A stretch of 18,914 nucleotides of DNA from Deltaproteobacteria bacterium (GCA_029939635.1 JAOZSN010000026.1:4383-23296), one strand, 5' to 3'; numbered from the stretch's first letter, positions 1-8,133 are shown. Numbers and translations are program-made. The notes: generated from the letters alone by a model not told the origin.

Positions 1-30
1 AACTAGTTCGCCAGGGGTGTATAAAAATGG

Positions 31-267
31 CTAAACTAGAAATTGTAAAAATCCAATGGCATAGATGATAACTACTGTTATACCATAGCAAATAATGTGC
101 CATTCAACTCTGCGAAGATGTAACAGGTAAGTACTTGCCATAAATAAATAGACCAAAATAGCGTAACAGATTACATACAGAGTACTTTGTAAATTCTTTT
201 CTGCTCTGGCCTTAGGATAGATTAAAAGTAGCATCAGCATCATCCAGACAGGGATTATAGTTACCAC
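31..267 (-). CDS. possible small membrane protein, about 78 aa
   Basis: I do not recognise this protein. It is strongly hydrophobic, with about three membrane segments (roughly residues 3-18, 30-50 and 57-77) separated by short basic stretches such as KARAEK and HLRRVEWH, which is a plausible membrane topology. The longest reading starts at a GTG at 267 with AGG directly before it and an AAGAG about ten bases upstream. A later run of ATG codons could start a protein shorter by eight residues, but no clear ribosome site precedes it. It is divergent from the large DUF748 gene and would share its upstream region. Short hydrophobic frames arise by chance in AT-rich DNA, so it stays a candidate. 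Confidence 0.4.
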   Translation of the reverse strand: MVTIIPVWMMLMLLLIYPKARAEKNLQSTLYVICYAILVYLFMASTYLLHLRRVEWHIICYGITVVIIYAIGFLQFLV

Positions 268-310
268 CCTATTGCTCTTACCAATGCCTAAGTTGAGGCG
301 TTTTTATATA

Positions 311-3300
311 ATGACTGATCAGAATCAACACTCTTCTTTGGAAGAAACACCTATTTCATCACCCCCAGGCCGCGCCAAGCAAGATATTGTTGGCCCCAGC
401 CCCAAAGATGATAGCACGGCCATACCAACCAAGCAGCCAGACTCGTCCCGGCACCGTACCCGCACCCCACATCAGCGCAAATTACCAAACCGCCCCATGC
501 CCGGCCTAAAAAAGCTCATGGTGCTGATGGTATCCCTTTGCCTGATCTACATAACTGGCGGTTTTATCGTTGTACCTTTTCTGCTTAAAACCAGCCTGCC
601 TTCCCTGGTAGAAAACCGCCTGAATAGGTCAGCCACCATTGGCTCAGCAAGCTTCAACCCCTTCACCCTGCATCTAACCATAAAAAATGCCATTATTGGT
701 GCTGAAAATAATAAGCAAAACGATCCTGTTGACCCGCTGCTTTCCGTAGGTCGGCTCGACCTTGATATTTCCCCACTGGCTCTTGTTGGCAAAGGAGCCA
801 TGATACGTAGTGTCACCGGCAACACTATTTACTTACATGTCAGCCGTTCTCCCCAGGCTGACATTAATATCACCACAATCTATCAAAAATGGTCCGGCAA
901 ACAGGCAGCCTTTTCCGTAGAAAATTTACTACCCTCTCTTCTGCAAACTGACATCCATATCATTAATAGTCGTCTCACCTTCAGTGACCAACTAACCAGC
1001 ACTACCCACCAGGTAGAAGAAATTAACATCATGCTTTCAGGTGGACAGCATGGCAGCCATTTCACCCCTCATTTCTCCGCAACAATTAATGGCAGCCCCA
1101 TTGAAATAGGCGGCAAAACTTCCGAGTCGGCAGCAGGGACCAGTCAGCTCCATTTCTCCTTACATGATATCAACCTGCCGGAATATGTCCGTTATATTCC
1201 AGGCAAGCCATTTTCTGGTATTGCCAAGGGCAGGGCTGATATTGACCTTAACATCGCCTTCACGCCTGGTGGATTAACCACAAAAAAACTCACCATACAT
1301 GGCTCCGGTACGGCCCGTGACATCTGGCTGACAGGCAAGAATACCAAAGAAAATAAAATTTCAACGGCTGTCTTCAACTTCAACTATGATCCGCTCCACT
1401 CCATATTTCGCTTTGAAAAACTCTCCCTGCTCCAACCAGAACTGCAGATCCTTCATACCAAGAAAGGAGACTGGCACATTCCAGCTCTGCCAGAAACAAC
1501 CAAGACAGCCCCGCAAAACACCAAATTACAGATAGATAATCTCACCCTGCATAATGGCAAAGTTTCCATGATTGACCAAGAGGTGAAGGGTGGTTTTGCT
1601 GTCACCTTTACTCGCCTCAACCTGACCGTTAGCAGTAATGTGAACAACAAAAAAGAGTATGCCTTTAACTGCATAACAAGCCGCAACACCCATATAGCCA
1701 GTCAAGGCAGCATGGATACAGCCAATTTCCTTGCTCTGCAAGGGCTGGTGGTTATCAACAATCTTCCCTTAGCCGCTCTCAATAGTTATTTCAGCAATGA
1801 AAATAAAATAGATTGCACAGCAGGAATTATCACTAAACTAGAAGCCCAGGTCAGCTTGGCCATTAACCCTGATTTTTCCATTAAGGCAGCGGCCCAAAAA
1901 ATCAATACTAGTATCAGCACCCTGCAACTGAATCTCAATGGCAAAAAAATCTTAAAAATTGCGGAACTATCATCCTCTAATGGTTATTTTTCCACCTCAA
2001 AACCCTACCATTTGGGCGACATTTCCATATCTGGGGCAGAAGTAGATCTTACACCAACCACCTCTCCTTTCTTCAGCCAACCAGAAACATCACCATCAGC
2101 AAGCACCTTTTCTGCCCTCACGGTGCAAGACAGCTCCCTGCATCTACATAATTTCCCTTTACAGCCAGCAGAAAACTACGCTATTACCATCACATCTGCA
2201 ACAACAAAGCAAACAGACAAGGGTCAACACCACGTTGAGGCAACTCTCTTGCTCCCTGACATGGCCCAAATAGCCTTGCATGGCGATCTGTCTTCAGCTC
2301 CTGTTAAGGGAAATATTACCATTCAAGTCAGTAACTATCCAGCCAGCCATCTTCTTGAGACGGTGTTCCAGCAAACTGTGCCTGTCAGCATCAACCAGGG
2401 AAGATTAAACGCTACTGGTACTATTTCCTTACAAGACAAAACGTATAGCGGTGCTCTTTCATTTTTAGAAATCGAAGGTACCGCCCAAAACAACAAACAT
2501 TCATTCACTATCCCAACTTTGCATACTGAGGCTTTCATCTCTCTCAATCCATTGAGCATAGACTTTGGAACCACAATGCTAGTCAATCCGGTTTTCCACT
2601 CTACTATTACTGCCACAGAGCACGCAAAAACAAGTAGAGTTGCAGAGGTGGAACATGTAGCACTGTTCAGCGCTACGCAGCTAAAGATAAGCAAGGCAAA
2701 CTGGCAAATCACCGATGAAACAATCACCCCTCCCCTCTCCATAAACCTGCAGCAGGTGACCGGAACCCTAAAAGATATCGCCACAGTGCCAGAAACAGCC
2801 ATCAAAGTCCAACTCAAGGGCCGGATAGACAATAATGCAAAGATGGAATTAGCCGGAGTTTTTACCCCTTTCAGCACTTCAATGGATGCCCATATGCAGG
2901 TTAAGATACAAGACTATCACCTCCCCTTGTTAAACCGCTATATTGCACCAATTATCGGCCAAAAAATTCTTGATGGAACTTTCTCAGCTGCCATTGATTA
3001 TCTACGTGCAAATAATTTTATTAAGGCAACAAATAGATTCCAAATTTTTGACTTAAAAACCAGCACCAAAGGCAACAACAAAAAGCTACCAACCACCCTC
3101 GCCCTTCTTGAAGACCAAACTGGGACCATCAACCTTAACCTCAGGCTGGCCGGTGCCATAAACGAACCATCATTTACCTATCATAATGCCCTTGGCAAAG
3201 AGTTGCGCAATAAGGTAATGGCAGCCACAGTGGCTCCATTTTCATTCCTCTCCGCCTTCACTCCTGATGGCCAGCCCCCAGCGGACAACCTTCTTTTCAC

Positions 3301-3760
3301 ACCAGGATCAATACAGGTTGCCGACACCGAGAACAGCCTTGCCACCCTGGCAGCCGTCCTGCAAGAACGACCATCCTTGCTCCTCTCCCTGCATGGCTAT
3401 GCCGATGGCGATAATGACAGGCAGGCCTTAACAGAAGTTAAAGAAAAAAATCACCAGCAACAGCAACTCATCTTCGATCAAGCAAATTCTGTTATCATCA
3501 CCGGAGCCTATGGTGATGAGGAGATCAGCCCAGCACCCGAACTACCGCCTCCTCCACCTATTGCCATAACAATGGTGACCAAAAAAGAACTCCTTATCCT
3601 GGCCGAAAAACGCTGCCAAGCTATTAAAAAGATATTAACTGAAACCTATCAGATCCCAGACAAACAGATTACTATATCTCCTCACCATACCGTTATTGCA
3701 AAACAAAATTCAGGAAGAAGCGGTAGAAGAGTGGATTTTTCTTTTAACAGAAAGCCGTAA
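311..3760 (+). CDS. large DUF748 / AsmA-like envelope protein with OmpA-like C-terminal segment
   Basis: This about 1149-residue protein has a hydrophilic, Pro/Ser/Thr-rich cytoplasmic N-terminus of some 65 residues, one membrane anchor (about residues 69-91), then a very long periplasmic region rich in beta-prone repeats. The segment after the anchor, with GGF..VPFLLK, a basic turn and FNPFTLHL, is the usual opening of DUF748 proteins. The C-terminus has a pattern like F.PGS....ENSLATLA..L.ERPSL.L...G.AD, a Pro run, and a final RVDFSFN typical of OmpA-like ends. AsmA-superfamily proteins are thought to bridge the inner and outer membranes and affect lipid transport; that role is inferred here. 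I chose the ATG at 311, preceded by GAGG 12 bases upstream. A TTG at 272 and an ATG at 284 are in frame but lack ribosome sites. Confidence 0.85.
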   Translation: MTDQNQHSSLEETPISSPPGRAKQDIVGPSPKDDSTAIPTKQPDSSRHRTRTPHQRKLPNRPMPGLKKLMVLMVSLCLIYITGGFIVVPFLLKTSLPSLVENRLNRSATIGSASFNPFTLHLTIKNAIIGAENNKQNDPVDPLLSVGRLDLDISPLALVGKGAMIRSVTGNTIYLHVSRSPQADINITTIYQKWSGKQAAFSVENLLPSLLQTDIHIINSRLTFSDQLTSTTHQVEEINIMLSGGQHGSHFTPHFSATINGSPIEIGGKTSESAAGTSQLHFSLHDINLPEYVRYIPGKPFSGIAKGRADIDLNIAFTPGGLTTKKLTIHGSGTARDIWLTGKNTKENKISTAVFNFNYDPLHSIFRFEKLSLLQPELQILHTKKGDWHIPALPETTKTAPQNTKLQIDNLTLHNGKVSMIDQEVKGGFAVTFTRLNLTVSSNVNNKKEYAFNCITSRNTHIASQGSMDTANFLALQGLVVINNLPLAALNSYFSNENKIDCTAGIITKLEAQVSLAINPDFSIKAAAQKINTSISTLQLNLNGKKILKIAELSSSNGYFSTSKPYHLGDISISGAEVDLTPTTSPFFSQPETSPSASTFSALTVQDSSLHLHNFPLQPAENYAITITSATTKQTDKGQHHVEATLLLPDMAQIALHGDLSSAPVKGNITIQVSNYPASHLLETVFQQTVPVSINQGRLNATGTISLQDKTYSGALSFLEIEGTAQNNKHSFTIPTLHTEAFISLNPLSIDFGTTMLVNPVFHSTITATEHAKTSRVAEVEHVALFSATQLKISKANWQITDETITPPLSINLQQVTGTLKDIATVPETAIKVQLKGRIDNNAKMELAGVFTPFSTSMDAHMQVKIQDYHLPLLNRYIAPIIGQKILDGTFSAAIDYLRANNFIKATNRFQIFDLKTSTKGNNKKLPTTLALLEDQTGTINLNLRLAGAINEPSFTYHNALGKELRNKVMAATVAPFSFLSAFTPDGQPPADNLLFTPGSIQVADTENSLATLAAVLQERPSLLLSLHGYADGDNDRQALTEVKEKNHQQQQLIFDQANSVIITGAYGDEEISPAPELPPPPPIAITMVTKKELLILAEKRCQAIKKILTETYQIPDKQITISPHHTVIAKQNSGRSGRRVDFSFNRKP

Positions 3761-3852
3761 AATTATCGTATTAGTGGCCTACAGCTTATTTTGCGTCATA
3801 AAAAATACGACCCTCAAAAACAAACAACGTATCCATTAGGCAAATCTAAACC

Positions 3853-4695
3853 ATGCTTCGACCTCCCCACACCTGCTACAACCATCTCTACGTCTACCAT
3901 CTTGACCTTATCGGCCTGGCACAGATTGCAAACCCTGACCTTATTGGTGTCTGGATTGAAGACGATACCTCTGTCCTCTTTTTTCATACTGCCCAGGACA
4001 AGCTAGTCGAGCAAATCTGTCAGGACAATAACTGCTCCATCATCTATCAGGCAGATTTAAGTTATGAAGACTGGGAGGCTGGACAGCAGATAACAACATT
4101 TTCGGTTGGTTCATTTACTGTGGCACCAGTGTGGGAAAAAGGCCCGGCTGATATCCGCCTTGACCCCAGCGTCATTTTTGGCAGTGGCTTCCACCCCACC
4201 ACCCGTACCTGCCTGTCGTTGGTCGACAAATACGTTAAAACACCAGAACTTGACATCACATCCATGCTTGATTTAGGTACAGGCACAGGCTTGCTCAGTA
4301 TTGCCGCTGCCAAACATGGGGTGAAAAATATCATCGGTGTTGACAACAACCCCTTGGCCTGTGAGGTGGCCACCCATAACTGTCTTATTAATGATGTCAA
4401 CCAACACATTACCATCAAAGAAGCTGATTTACGGAGAACCCCACCTGTTACCGCAGGAGTAGACTTGTTGGTGGCAAATCTTTATCGGGGCCTTCTGGAA
4501 GAGTTGTTTAACTCGGAATCCTTCTGGCAGGCCAACCTCTACATACTTTCTGGCTTTATTCGATCCATGGAAGCAGATCTTCTTGCCGCCCTTCCTGCTG
4601 ATAAAATCAAATTTCTCGAGCGTACCCGAAGTGAAAACTGGTGTCTCTGGGTGCTTGCCCCTAACGATAGTAAATTTATGGTAACTACGCAGTAG
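3853..4695 (+). CDS. prmA: ribosomal protein L11 methyltransferase (PrmA family)
   Basis: SAM-dependent methyltransferase of the PrmA family, which methylates lysines of ribosomal protein L11 in the cytoplasm. The 280-residue length is close to the family norm. Residues 1-100 form the less conserved L11-recognition part. A GSGFHPTTRTC block at 110-120 corresponds to the family's G.GxHxTT motif. The glycine-rich SAM loop LDLGTGTG lies at 139-146, with the acidic ribose-binding residue in GVDNNP at 162-167. The usual N-(I/L)-x motif before strand 5 reads VANLY at 207-211. The start has only a weak TTAGG upstream. It follows the DUF748 gene after 92 bp with no terminator between them, so co-transcription is possible. 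Another protein methyltransferase of the same fold cannot be fully excluded. Confidence 0.85.
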   Translation: MLRPPHTCYNHLYVYHLDLIGLAQIANPDLIGVWIEDDTSVLFFHTAQDKLVEQICQDNNCSIIYQADLSYEDWEAGQQITTFSVGSFTVAPVWEKGPADIRLDPSVIFGSGFHPTTRTCLSLVDKYVKTPELDITSMLDLGTGTGLLSIAAAKHGVKNIIGVDNNPLACEVATHNCLINDVNQHITIKEADLRRTPPVTAGVDLLVANLYRGLLEELFNSESFWQANLYILSGFIRSMEADLLAALPADKIKFLERTRSENWCLWVLAPNDSKFMVTTQ

Positions 4696-4807
4696 CACTT
4701 CATCTTCGCCCATTTCGGACTTCATCGAATACACAAGCATGCTTTAATGTCCTAAATGAACGAATCTAGTTATTCAAGATACCCTACAATTTATACAGGC
4801 ATAGCAG

Positions 4808-5338
4808 ATGCAATTTTCACTAAATGATCTTTACTTCACTAACGTAACAGATAAGCGACGCCATGGCTTACTGCTCTATGAGCACATAGGTACTGAACTT
4901 GCGAATTTAGCCGAGACCAAGAAATATGTGCAACGTCTGGATCAACTAGCAAAAACTCTACACCATTCAATGGAGTCTCTGGTCATGTTCACCCTATGCA
5001 GCAAATGTGGTGAGCAGGTTGAAGGAGGATGCTGTAGTGACTTTATGGCTGGTGAGACTGATGCTATTCAGCTGTTGATGAATATGCTCATGGACATAAA
5101 AATTGAGGTACAACGCCAGGACGTCCTTGAGTGTTGTTACCTTGGAGATAAGGGCTGTATTTTCACCCTTAAACCGTTCTTCTGTCTCAACTATAACTGC
5201 AGTGACATCCTTAAAGGCAATACGATTACTGCCCTGAAACCATATATACAGGCAACAGGGCAGCTTCTTTCAGAACAAAACAGGATGGAAGAATATATAC
5301 TTACTTATTTACGTCGCCAAGAGATCCTTACTCACTAA
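4808..5338 (+). CDS. conserved cysteine-rich protein, probable metal or Fe-S binder
   Basis: I cannot name this 176-residue soluble protein. It has nine cysteines in a tight pattern: CxxC at 64/67, paired CC at 75/76, paired CC at 109/110, then C117, C126 and C131. The pattern suggests one or more bound zinc or iron-sulfur sites, broadly like the small YkgJ-type CxxC...CC cluster proteins. Between the cysteine groups lies a Met-rich helix (about 84-96). The ends (1-60 and 140-176) are helical, hydrophilic and lack Cys. An AGG eight bases before the ATG is the only ribosome site seen. It stands alone, converging on the merR-like gene 25 bp downstream, and I see no convincing promoter hexamers in the 112-bp upstream gap beyond a TACAAT. 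Confidence 0.75.
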   Translation: MQFSLNDLYFTNVTDKRRHGLLLYEHIGTELANLAETKKYVQRLDQLAKTLHHSMESLVMFTLCSKCGEQVEGGCCSDFMAGETDAIQLLMNMLMDIKIEVQRQDVLECCYLGDKGCIFTLKPFFCLNYNCSDILKGNTITALKPYIQATGQLLSEQNRMEEYILTYLRRQEILTH

Positions 5339-5363
5339 GCAGTATGTCTCCACAATAGATCTC

Positions 5364-5744
5364 TTAGGCAGCAACATGATGATCGGACATATGGGCGATC
5401 TTTCTACTGGGCCGTTTGTTCACCTCAATACGCTTGGGAACTAAACCATTGGCCATAAAAGCGGTGCATTGTTTACGTTTCTCAAATGGACAGTCAGCTA
5501 TATTCCAGCAGGGTGTGTAATTAAGAAGCTTTTTGATGGCAGCTATAGAGAGGCCATGGTTATGGATCATATCGCGCAGACATTCTATCCATTTGATATC
5601 ATCCATGGTGTAGTAACGCCATTTGCCCTTACGCATGGGACGAACCAAGCCTTCTTCCTCATAGATCCGTAAGGTACGCGGGTGAACCTCAAGCATTTTG
5701 GCTGCAATTCCTATGGTGAAAACTGCTTTGTCGTCGGATACCAT
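5364..5744 (-). CDS. MerR-family transcriptional regulator with Cys-rich tail
   Basis: A DNA-binding regulator of 126 residues. Residues 9-75 are a MerR winged helix: FTIGIAAKMLEV (recognition helix region), HPRTLRIYEEEGLV (the R..R.YE..GL family signature) and KWRYYTMDDI (wing), followed by the IAAIKKLL helix. Instead of a long dimer helix and ligand domain it has a short tail with C79, C85 and C93 (C-x5-C-x7-C), which could bind a metal or Fe-S cluster or sense redox; this is inference. The start is firm: AGGAGG lies seven bases before the ATG. It is the last gene of the unit that contains the NrfD-like protein, 111 bp after it, so it probably regulates that unit or itself. The basic RPSRK tail may contact DNA. 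Confidence 0.9.
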   Translation of the reverse strand: MVSDDKAVFTIGIAAKMLEVHPRTLRIYEEEGLVRPMRKGKWRYYTMDDIKWIECLRDMIHNHGLSIAAIKKLLNYTPCWNIADCPFEKRKQCTAFMANGLVPKRIEVNKRPSRKIAHMSDHHVAA

Positions 5745-5797
5745 GATGAAACCTCCTGAAGAATCTTTATACCTACTGCCTGCTCCTAAGTACTACT

Positions 5798-5837
5798 GGT
5801 TGGGAAGTTCACTAAAAGAGAGGCAAACTTCCCAGCC
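5798..5837. other. hairpin between the nrfD-like and merR-like genes
   Basis: Arms 5798-5809 and 5826-5837 pair over 12 positions with one mismatch; the core is a perfect 8 bp (GGGAAGTT with AACTTCCC) around a 16-nt loop. On the minus strand there is no T run after it, so it is not a standard terminator for the nrfD-like gene. It may mark an mRNA processing or stability site, or be a dyad operator for the MerR-type protein encoded just downstream. Role uncertain. Confidence 0.5.
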
Positions 5838-5855
5838 ATTTTCAGCTCATGTAAC

Positions 5856-7040
5856 TTAATGGGTACCGTGATCATCAAAGGCGCGGCCAAAGAAGCGCTC
5901 GCCTAAGAGGAAGGCTGCCCCGATGACACCAAAGCCGCCAGCAGTTACCAGTATCTCAAAGAATGAAGGTGTGTAGCTAAACAGGGTAGGAAGATTATCC
6001 CAACCACCATAGACCGGGGGAAGCTGACCAGCGACAACCATGTCGTAGCGAGCGATGAACATGCCCACCAGCACCATGAAGGCAGAGAGTGCCATGGCAG
6101 GTACACTTTTGAACTTAGTCATAACAAGGAGAGCTAAGGGAAAGAGCATGCCGATGAGAACCTCAAAAACCCAGAAGTTAAAAGCCAGAGGGCCATTAAT
6201 CAAGGCCAATGCCCCGAGACGAGCCTGCTCAACACCACCGCTCATCAGGTTGATGTAGCGCCAGGCAGTAGAGATGGCAATGAGTAACAAGGCCATAGCC
6301 ATGATCTTGCCGCCAGTCTGAAAAGCAGACATGGTGTCCTCGTCAATCTCACGTCCCCGCATTTTAAAGGCCAGGTGGGAAAAAAGGATGACTGCTGCAG
6401 CACCAGAGAGAAAGGCACAGCCAAGGAAATAGATCGGAATCTGTGCACCAAACCAGAAAGGATGACTGGCAAGAGAGGCAAAGACAGAGCCAAGATTGGT
6501 ATTTGCTGCCATTTCAGCCAGGGCACCAATAACACCGAGGATAATAGCCAATTTATACTGCTTGGTGAGGATTAGAAAAAACTCCACAAACATCATGCCT
6601 ACTGCCATCCCGTATAAGGTTCCCATCCACCATATATTAGAGGTAAGATTAGGACTGATAATATTGTAGATCGCCATACGCCAGGGGTTCTCAAGTTCAA
6701 GGCCGATGAGCAGGAAACCACCAATGATGGTAATGAGTGAGAGCCAAACCATGCGATTAGCCAGAGGAGCCAGCTTGGTGCCACCATATATATGACTGAT
6801 GGCGGCCAGGACACAAAGCCCTGTGGAGGTAATAGCACAGAAGGCATAGGTTGAGATCAACATACCCCAGGGCATCTCCCTGGTATTATTGTAGACATTA
6901 TGATGTCCAGCAAAAAAGCCATATAACCCTGCAGCGATACCAACAGCTGCCATCAAGGCAAAGAGCGCTGTATAGGTATTCAACTTAGGGGTTGCAACCT
7001 TGGGTTCTGCTACTGCGGCTAGAGAAAATTGATTTTCCAT
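5856..7040 (-). CDS. NrfD/DsrP-family integral membrane quinol oxidoreductase subunit
   Basis: A 394-residue polytopic membrane protein with about ten transmembrane helices, the layout of the DsrP/HmcC/TtrC branch of the NrfD family. These proteins exchange electrons between the menaquinone pool and a periplasmic or cytoplasmic Fe-S partner. Family features include the WRM-type turn in NPWRMAIYN, the conserved acidic and polar residues inside the helices, and the C-terminal YTPSFFE followed by a last helix ending in LLGERFF. I start at 7040 because AGAGGAGG ends seven bases before it; the ATG at 7046 is only one base from that site. Its usual partners (Fe-S ferredoxin subunit, molybdopterin enzyme, cytochrome c) are absent here. 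It is preceded by a small membrane protein and followed by a MerR regulator. The family is secure, the exact complex is not. Confidence 0.9.
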   Translation of the reverse strand: MENQFSLAAVAEPKVATPKLNTYTALFALMAAVGIAAGLYGFFAGHHNVYNNTREMPWGMLISTYAFCAITSTGLCVLAAISHIYGGTKLAPLANRMVWLSLITIIGGFLLIGLELENPWRMAIYNIISPNLTSNIWWMGTLYGMAVGMMFVEFFLILTKQYKLAIILGVIGALAEMAANTNLGSVFASLASHPFWFGAQIPIYFLGCAFLSGAAAVILFSHLAFKMRGREIDEDTMSAFQTGGKIMAMALLLIAISTAWRYINLMSGGVEQARLGALALINGPLAFNFWVFEVLIGMLFPLALLVMTKFKSVPAMALSAFMVLVGMFIARYDMVVAGQLPPVYGGWDNLPTLFSYTPSFFEILVTAGGFGVIGAAFLLGERFFGRAFDDHGTH

Positions 7041-7137
7041 TTTCATTCCTCCTCTGGTAAAAGTATTAAATTATTCGTATATGACTGGTGCTAATGGGAT
7101 TTCCCATCACTATTTCCGAGTTTTTTTCTACCGGTCA

Positions 7138-7173
7138 GATAGAGCGTTAAGGTTTGCACCTTAAAACTCTATC
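7138..7173 (-). other. long hairpin at the stop codon of the small membrane protein
   Basis: Two perfect 7-bp stems (GATAGAG/CTCTATC and TTAAGGT/ACCTTAA) are stacked with a 2x2 internal mismatch around a 4-nt loop TTGC. The hairpin begins in the TGA stop of the 79-aa gene and lies 98 bases before the NrfD-like start. On the minus strand it is followed by an A-rich, not T-rich, stretch, so it does not look like an intrinsic terminator. It may set relative expression of the two genes by RNA processing or protection; this is inference. Confidence 0.6.
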
Positions 7174-7411
7174 ATCCCTTAGCATCGACGCATGAGGCCG
7201 GTTCTTTCATGGCCTTTACATGCCCTTGACCAGCAAGGTTGAAAAGGGCAATCACGACAATTACTGCTGAAAAAGGTCCAAGCAGCATGAACAAGAGCAA
7301 TGAGGTGGTGAGCCAGAAGATCTCACTGCAACGTGAGAATCGATCTGCTATCCGTGCAAGCAAACCATGCTTTCCCTGATTTTTTGTGAGCATGTACATG
7401 AATGTACTCAT
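7172..7411 (-). CDS. small single-pass or hairpin membrane protein, 79 aa, first gene of the nrfD unit
   Basis: Not recognised as a named family. The N-terminus (1-28) is basic, then one long hydrophobic stretch (about residues 32-62) that is long enough for one tilted helix or a tight pair, and a short hydrophilic tail ending in SCVDAKG. The start at 7411 is well supported: AAGGAGG lies seven bases upstream. An ATG nine codons earlier (7438) falls inside a hairpin and has only a GGGG touching it. It lies behind a sigma-54 promoter and 131 bp before the NrfD-like gene. Given this position it may be a small accessory subunit of the membrane oxidoreductase; that is inferred from context only. 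Confidence 0.7.
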   Translation of the reverse strand: MSTFMYMLTKNQGKHGLLARIADRFSRCSEIFWLTTSLLLFMLLGPFSAVIVVIALFNLAGQGHVKAMKEPASCVDAKG

Positions 7412-7430
7412 ATCCGGCCTCCTTGTTCGC

Positions 7431-7457
7431 CAAGCCATCCCCGCCAGGAGTGGCTTG
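7431..7457 (-). promoter_or_regulatory. leader hairpin with anti-Shine-Dalgarno loop
   Basis: In the predicted leader of the small membrane protein gene, CAAGCCA and TGGCTTG pair perfectly over 7 bp with a 13-nt loop. The loop carries CTCCT, complementary to the AGGAG of the gene's ribosome site about a dozen bases downstream. A loop-to-ribosome-site pairing could lower translation. The structure is seen in the sequence; the role is inference. Confidence 0.4.
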
Positions 7458-7525
7458 TGCTTTTGGGTAAGGTAATGTTTTGCATCACCTCATGAACAAC
7501 CTGTTTCTCGTTTGATTAGTTATTT

Positions 7526-7541
7526 TGCAACTGGTGTGCCA
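7526..7541 (-). promoter_or_regulatory. sigma-54 (RpoN) -24/-12 promoter
   Basis: On the minus strand the sequence reads TGGCAC-A-CCAG-TTGCA, matching the sigma-54 consensus TGGCAC-R-N4-TTGCW with the invariant GG and GC exactly ten bases apart. Transcription would begin near 7515 and give a leader of about 104 nt to the start at 7411. It faces the small membrane protein, NrfD-like and MerR-like genes. Sigma-54 promoters need an AAA+ enhancer-binding activator; none is encoded in this window. An imperfect dyad, CTAAA-N10-TTTAG, lies 20 bp further upstream (7561-7580) and could be a protein site. Confidence 0.8.
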
Positions 7542-8065
7542 CACTTGTGCTGTACAAAGGCTAAAAATGCTGCTATTTAGACAACTCCCTATAAAATCGA
7601 TGTTTATTTAACTTATATTTTTCTATTTACATGCTTCCTTGTCACTATCCCGCTTAAACTTATCTTCCGACCTGGACACATAATGCGCCCGCATGCCGAT
7701 CCATCAAGAATCACATTTCGCCCACAAAACCGCCAAACCCTACACATCTGTGACATTGACACCACCACAGCCCCATGAACCACCACCCTAAAAAGTATGC
7801 AAATTCAGAACGTTAGAAACTTAACAATATCAAACAACGCATATCACGCCCACTTTTCACCATATTGGGAACATGATGACCACAAGGAAACGATCCAAAC
7901 GAGTATGTAGACGAGCTGATTTATAACTTAGCCAAGCAATGCGGCTGGCAAAGACATTAAAGAAAAGAGAGAGAAATACTGATCTGGGAATTAATCCCCT
8001 AAAGGAAACGGGGAAACAAAAAAACTACCTATCAACGAAACGCTAAAAACATCCATTCCACTAAA
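7542..8065. other. intergenic stretch without a convincing gene
   Basis: About 520 bp between the sigma-54 promoter and the terminator. I see no open frame with a ribosome site. The imperfect dyad CTAAA-N10-TTTAG lies at 7561-7580. A direct TGTCA-A-TGTCA repeat occurs on the minus strand near 7750-7763. A 26-codon open stretch at 7880-7957, bounded by stops, lacks a start codon and may be a coding remnant or chance. Because the terminator at its right end has its best T run on the plus strand, a plus-strand small RNA starting in this stretch is possible. Confidence 0.5.
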
Positions 8066-8133
8066 AAGAGCCCAAAGGCTACAAAGAGAGACTGGTCGAT
8101 ATTCTCTCTTCGTAGCCTTTGGGATCTTTTTTT
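8066..8133. terminator. strong bidirectional Rho-independent terminator
   Basis: Arms 8071-8091 and 8103-8123 form a 21-bp stem with a single mismatch and an 11-nt loop. On the plus strand it is followed by seven T's (8127-8133); on the minus strand the stem is followed closely by TTTTT (8065-8069 region). It would end the minus-strand twin-actin operon, whose last stop is at 8201, and any plus-strand transcript from the left. Confidence 0.9.

Noticed and set aside
2335..2877. 180-codon minus-strand open frame inside the DUF748 gene
   Set aside because: It lies wholly inside a well-supported gene on the other strand, and its product shows no domain or sensible composition.
7138..7173. Intrinsic terminator after the 79-aa gene
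   Set aside because: On the minus strand the stem is followed by an A-rich stretch, not T's, and the next gene has no promoter of its own that I can see.
7880..7960. Possible gene fragment in the intergenic stretch
   Set aside because: Only 26 sense codons between stops, no start codon or ribosome site, and no family I can recognise.
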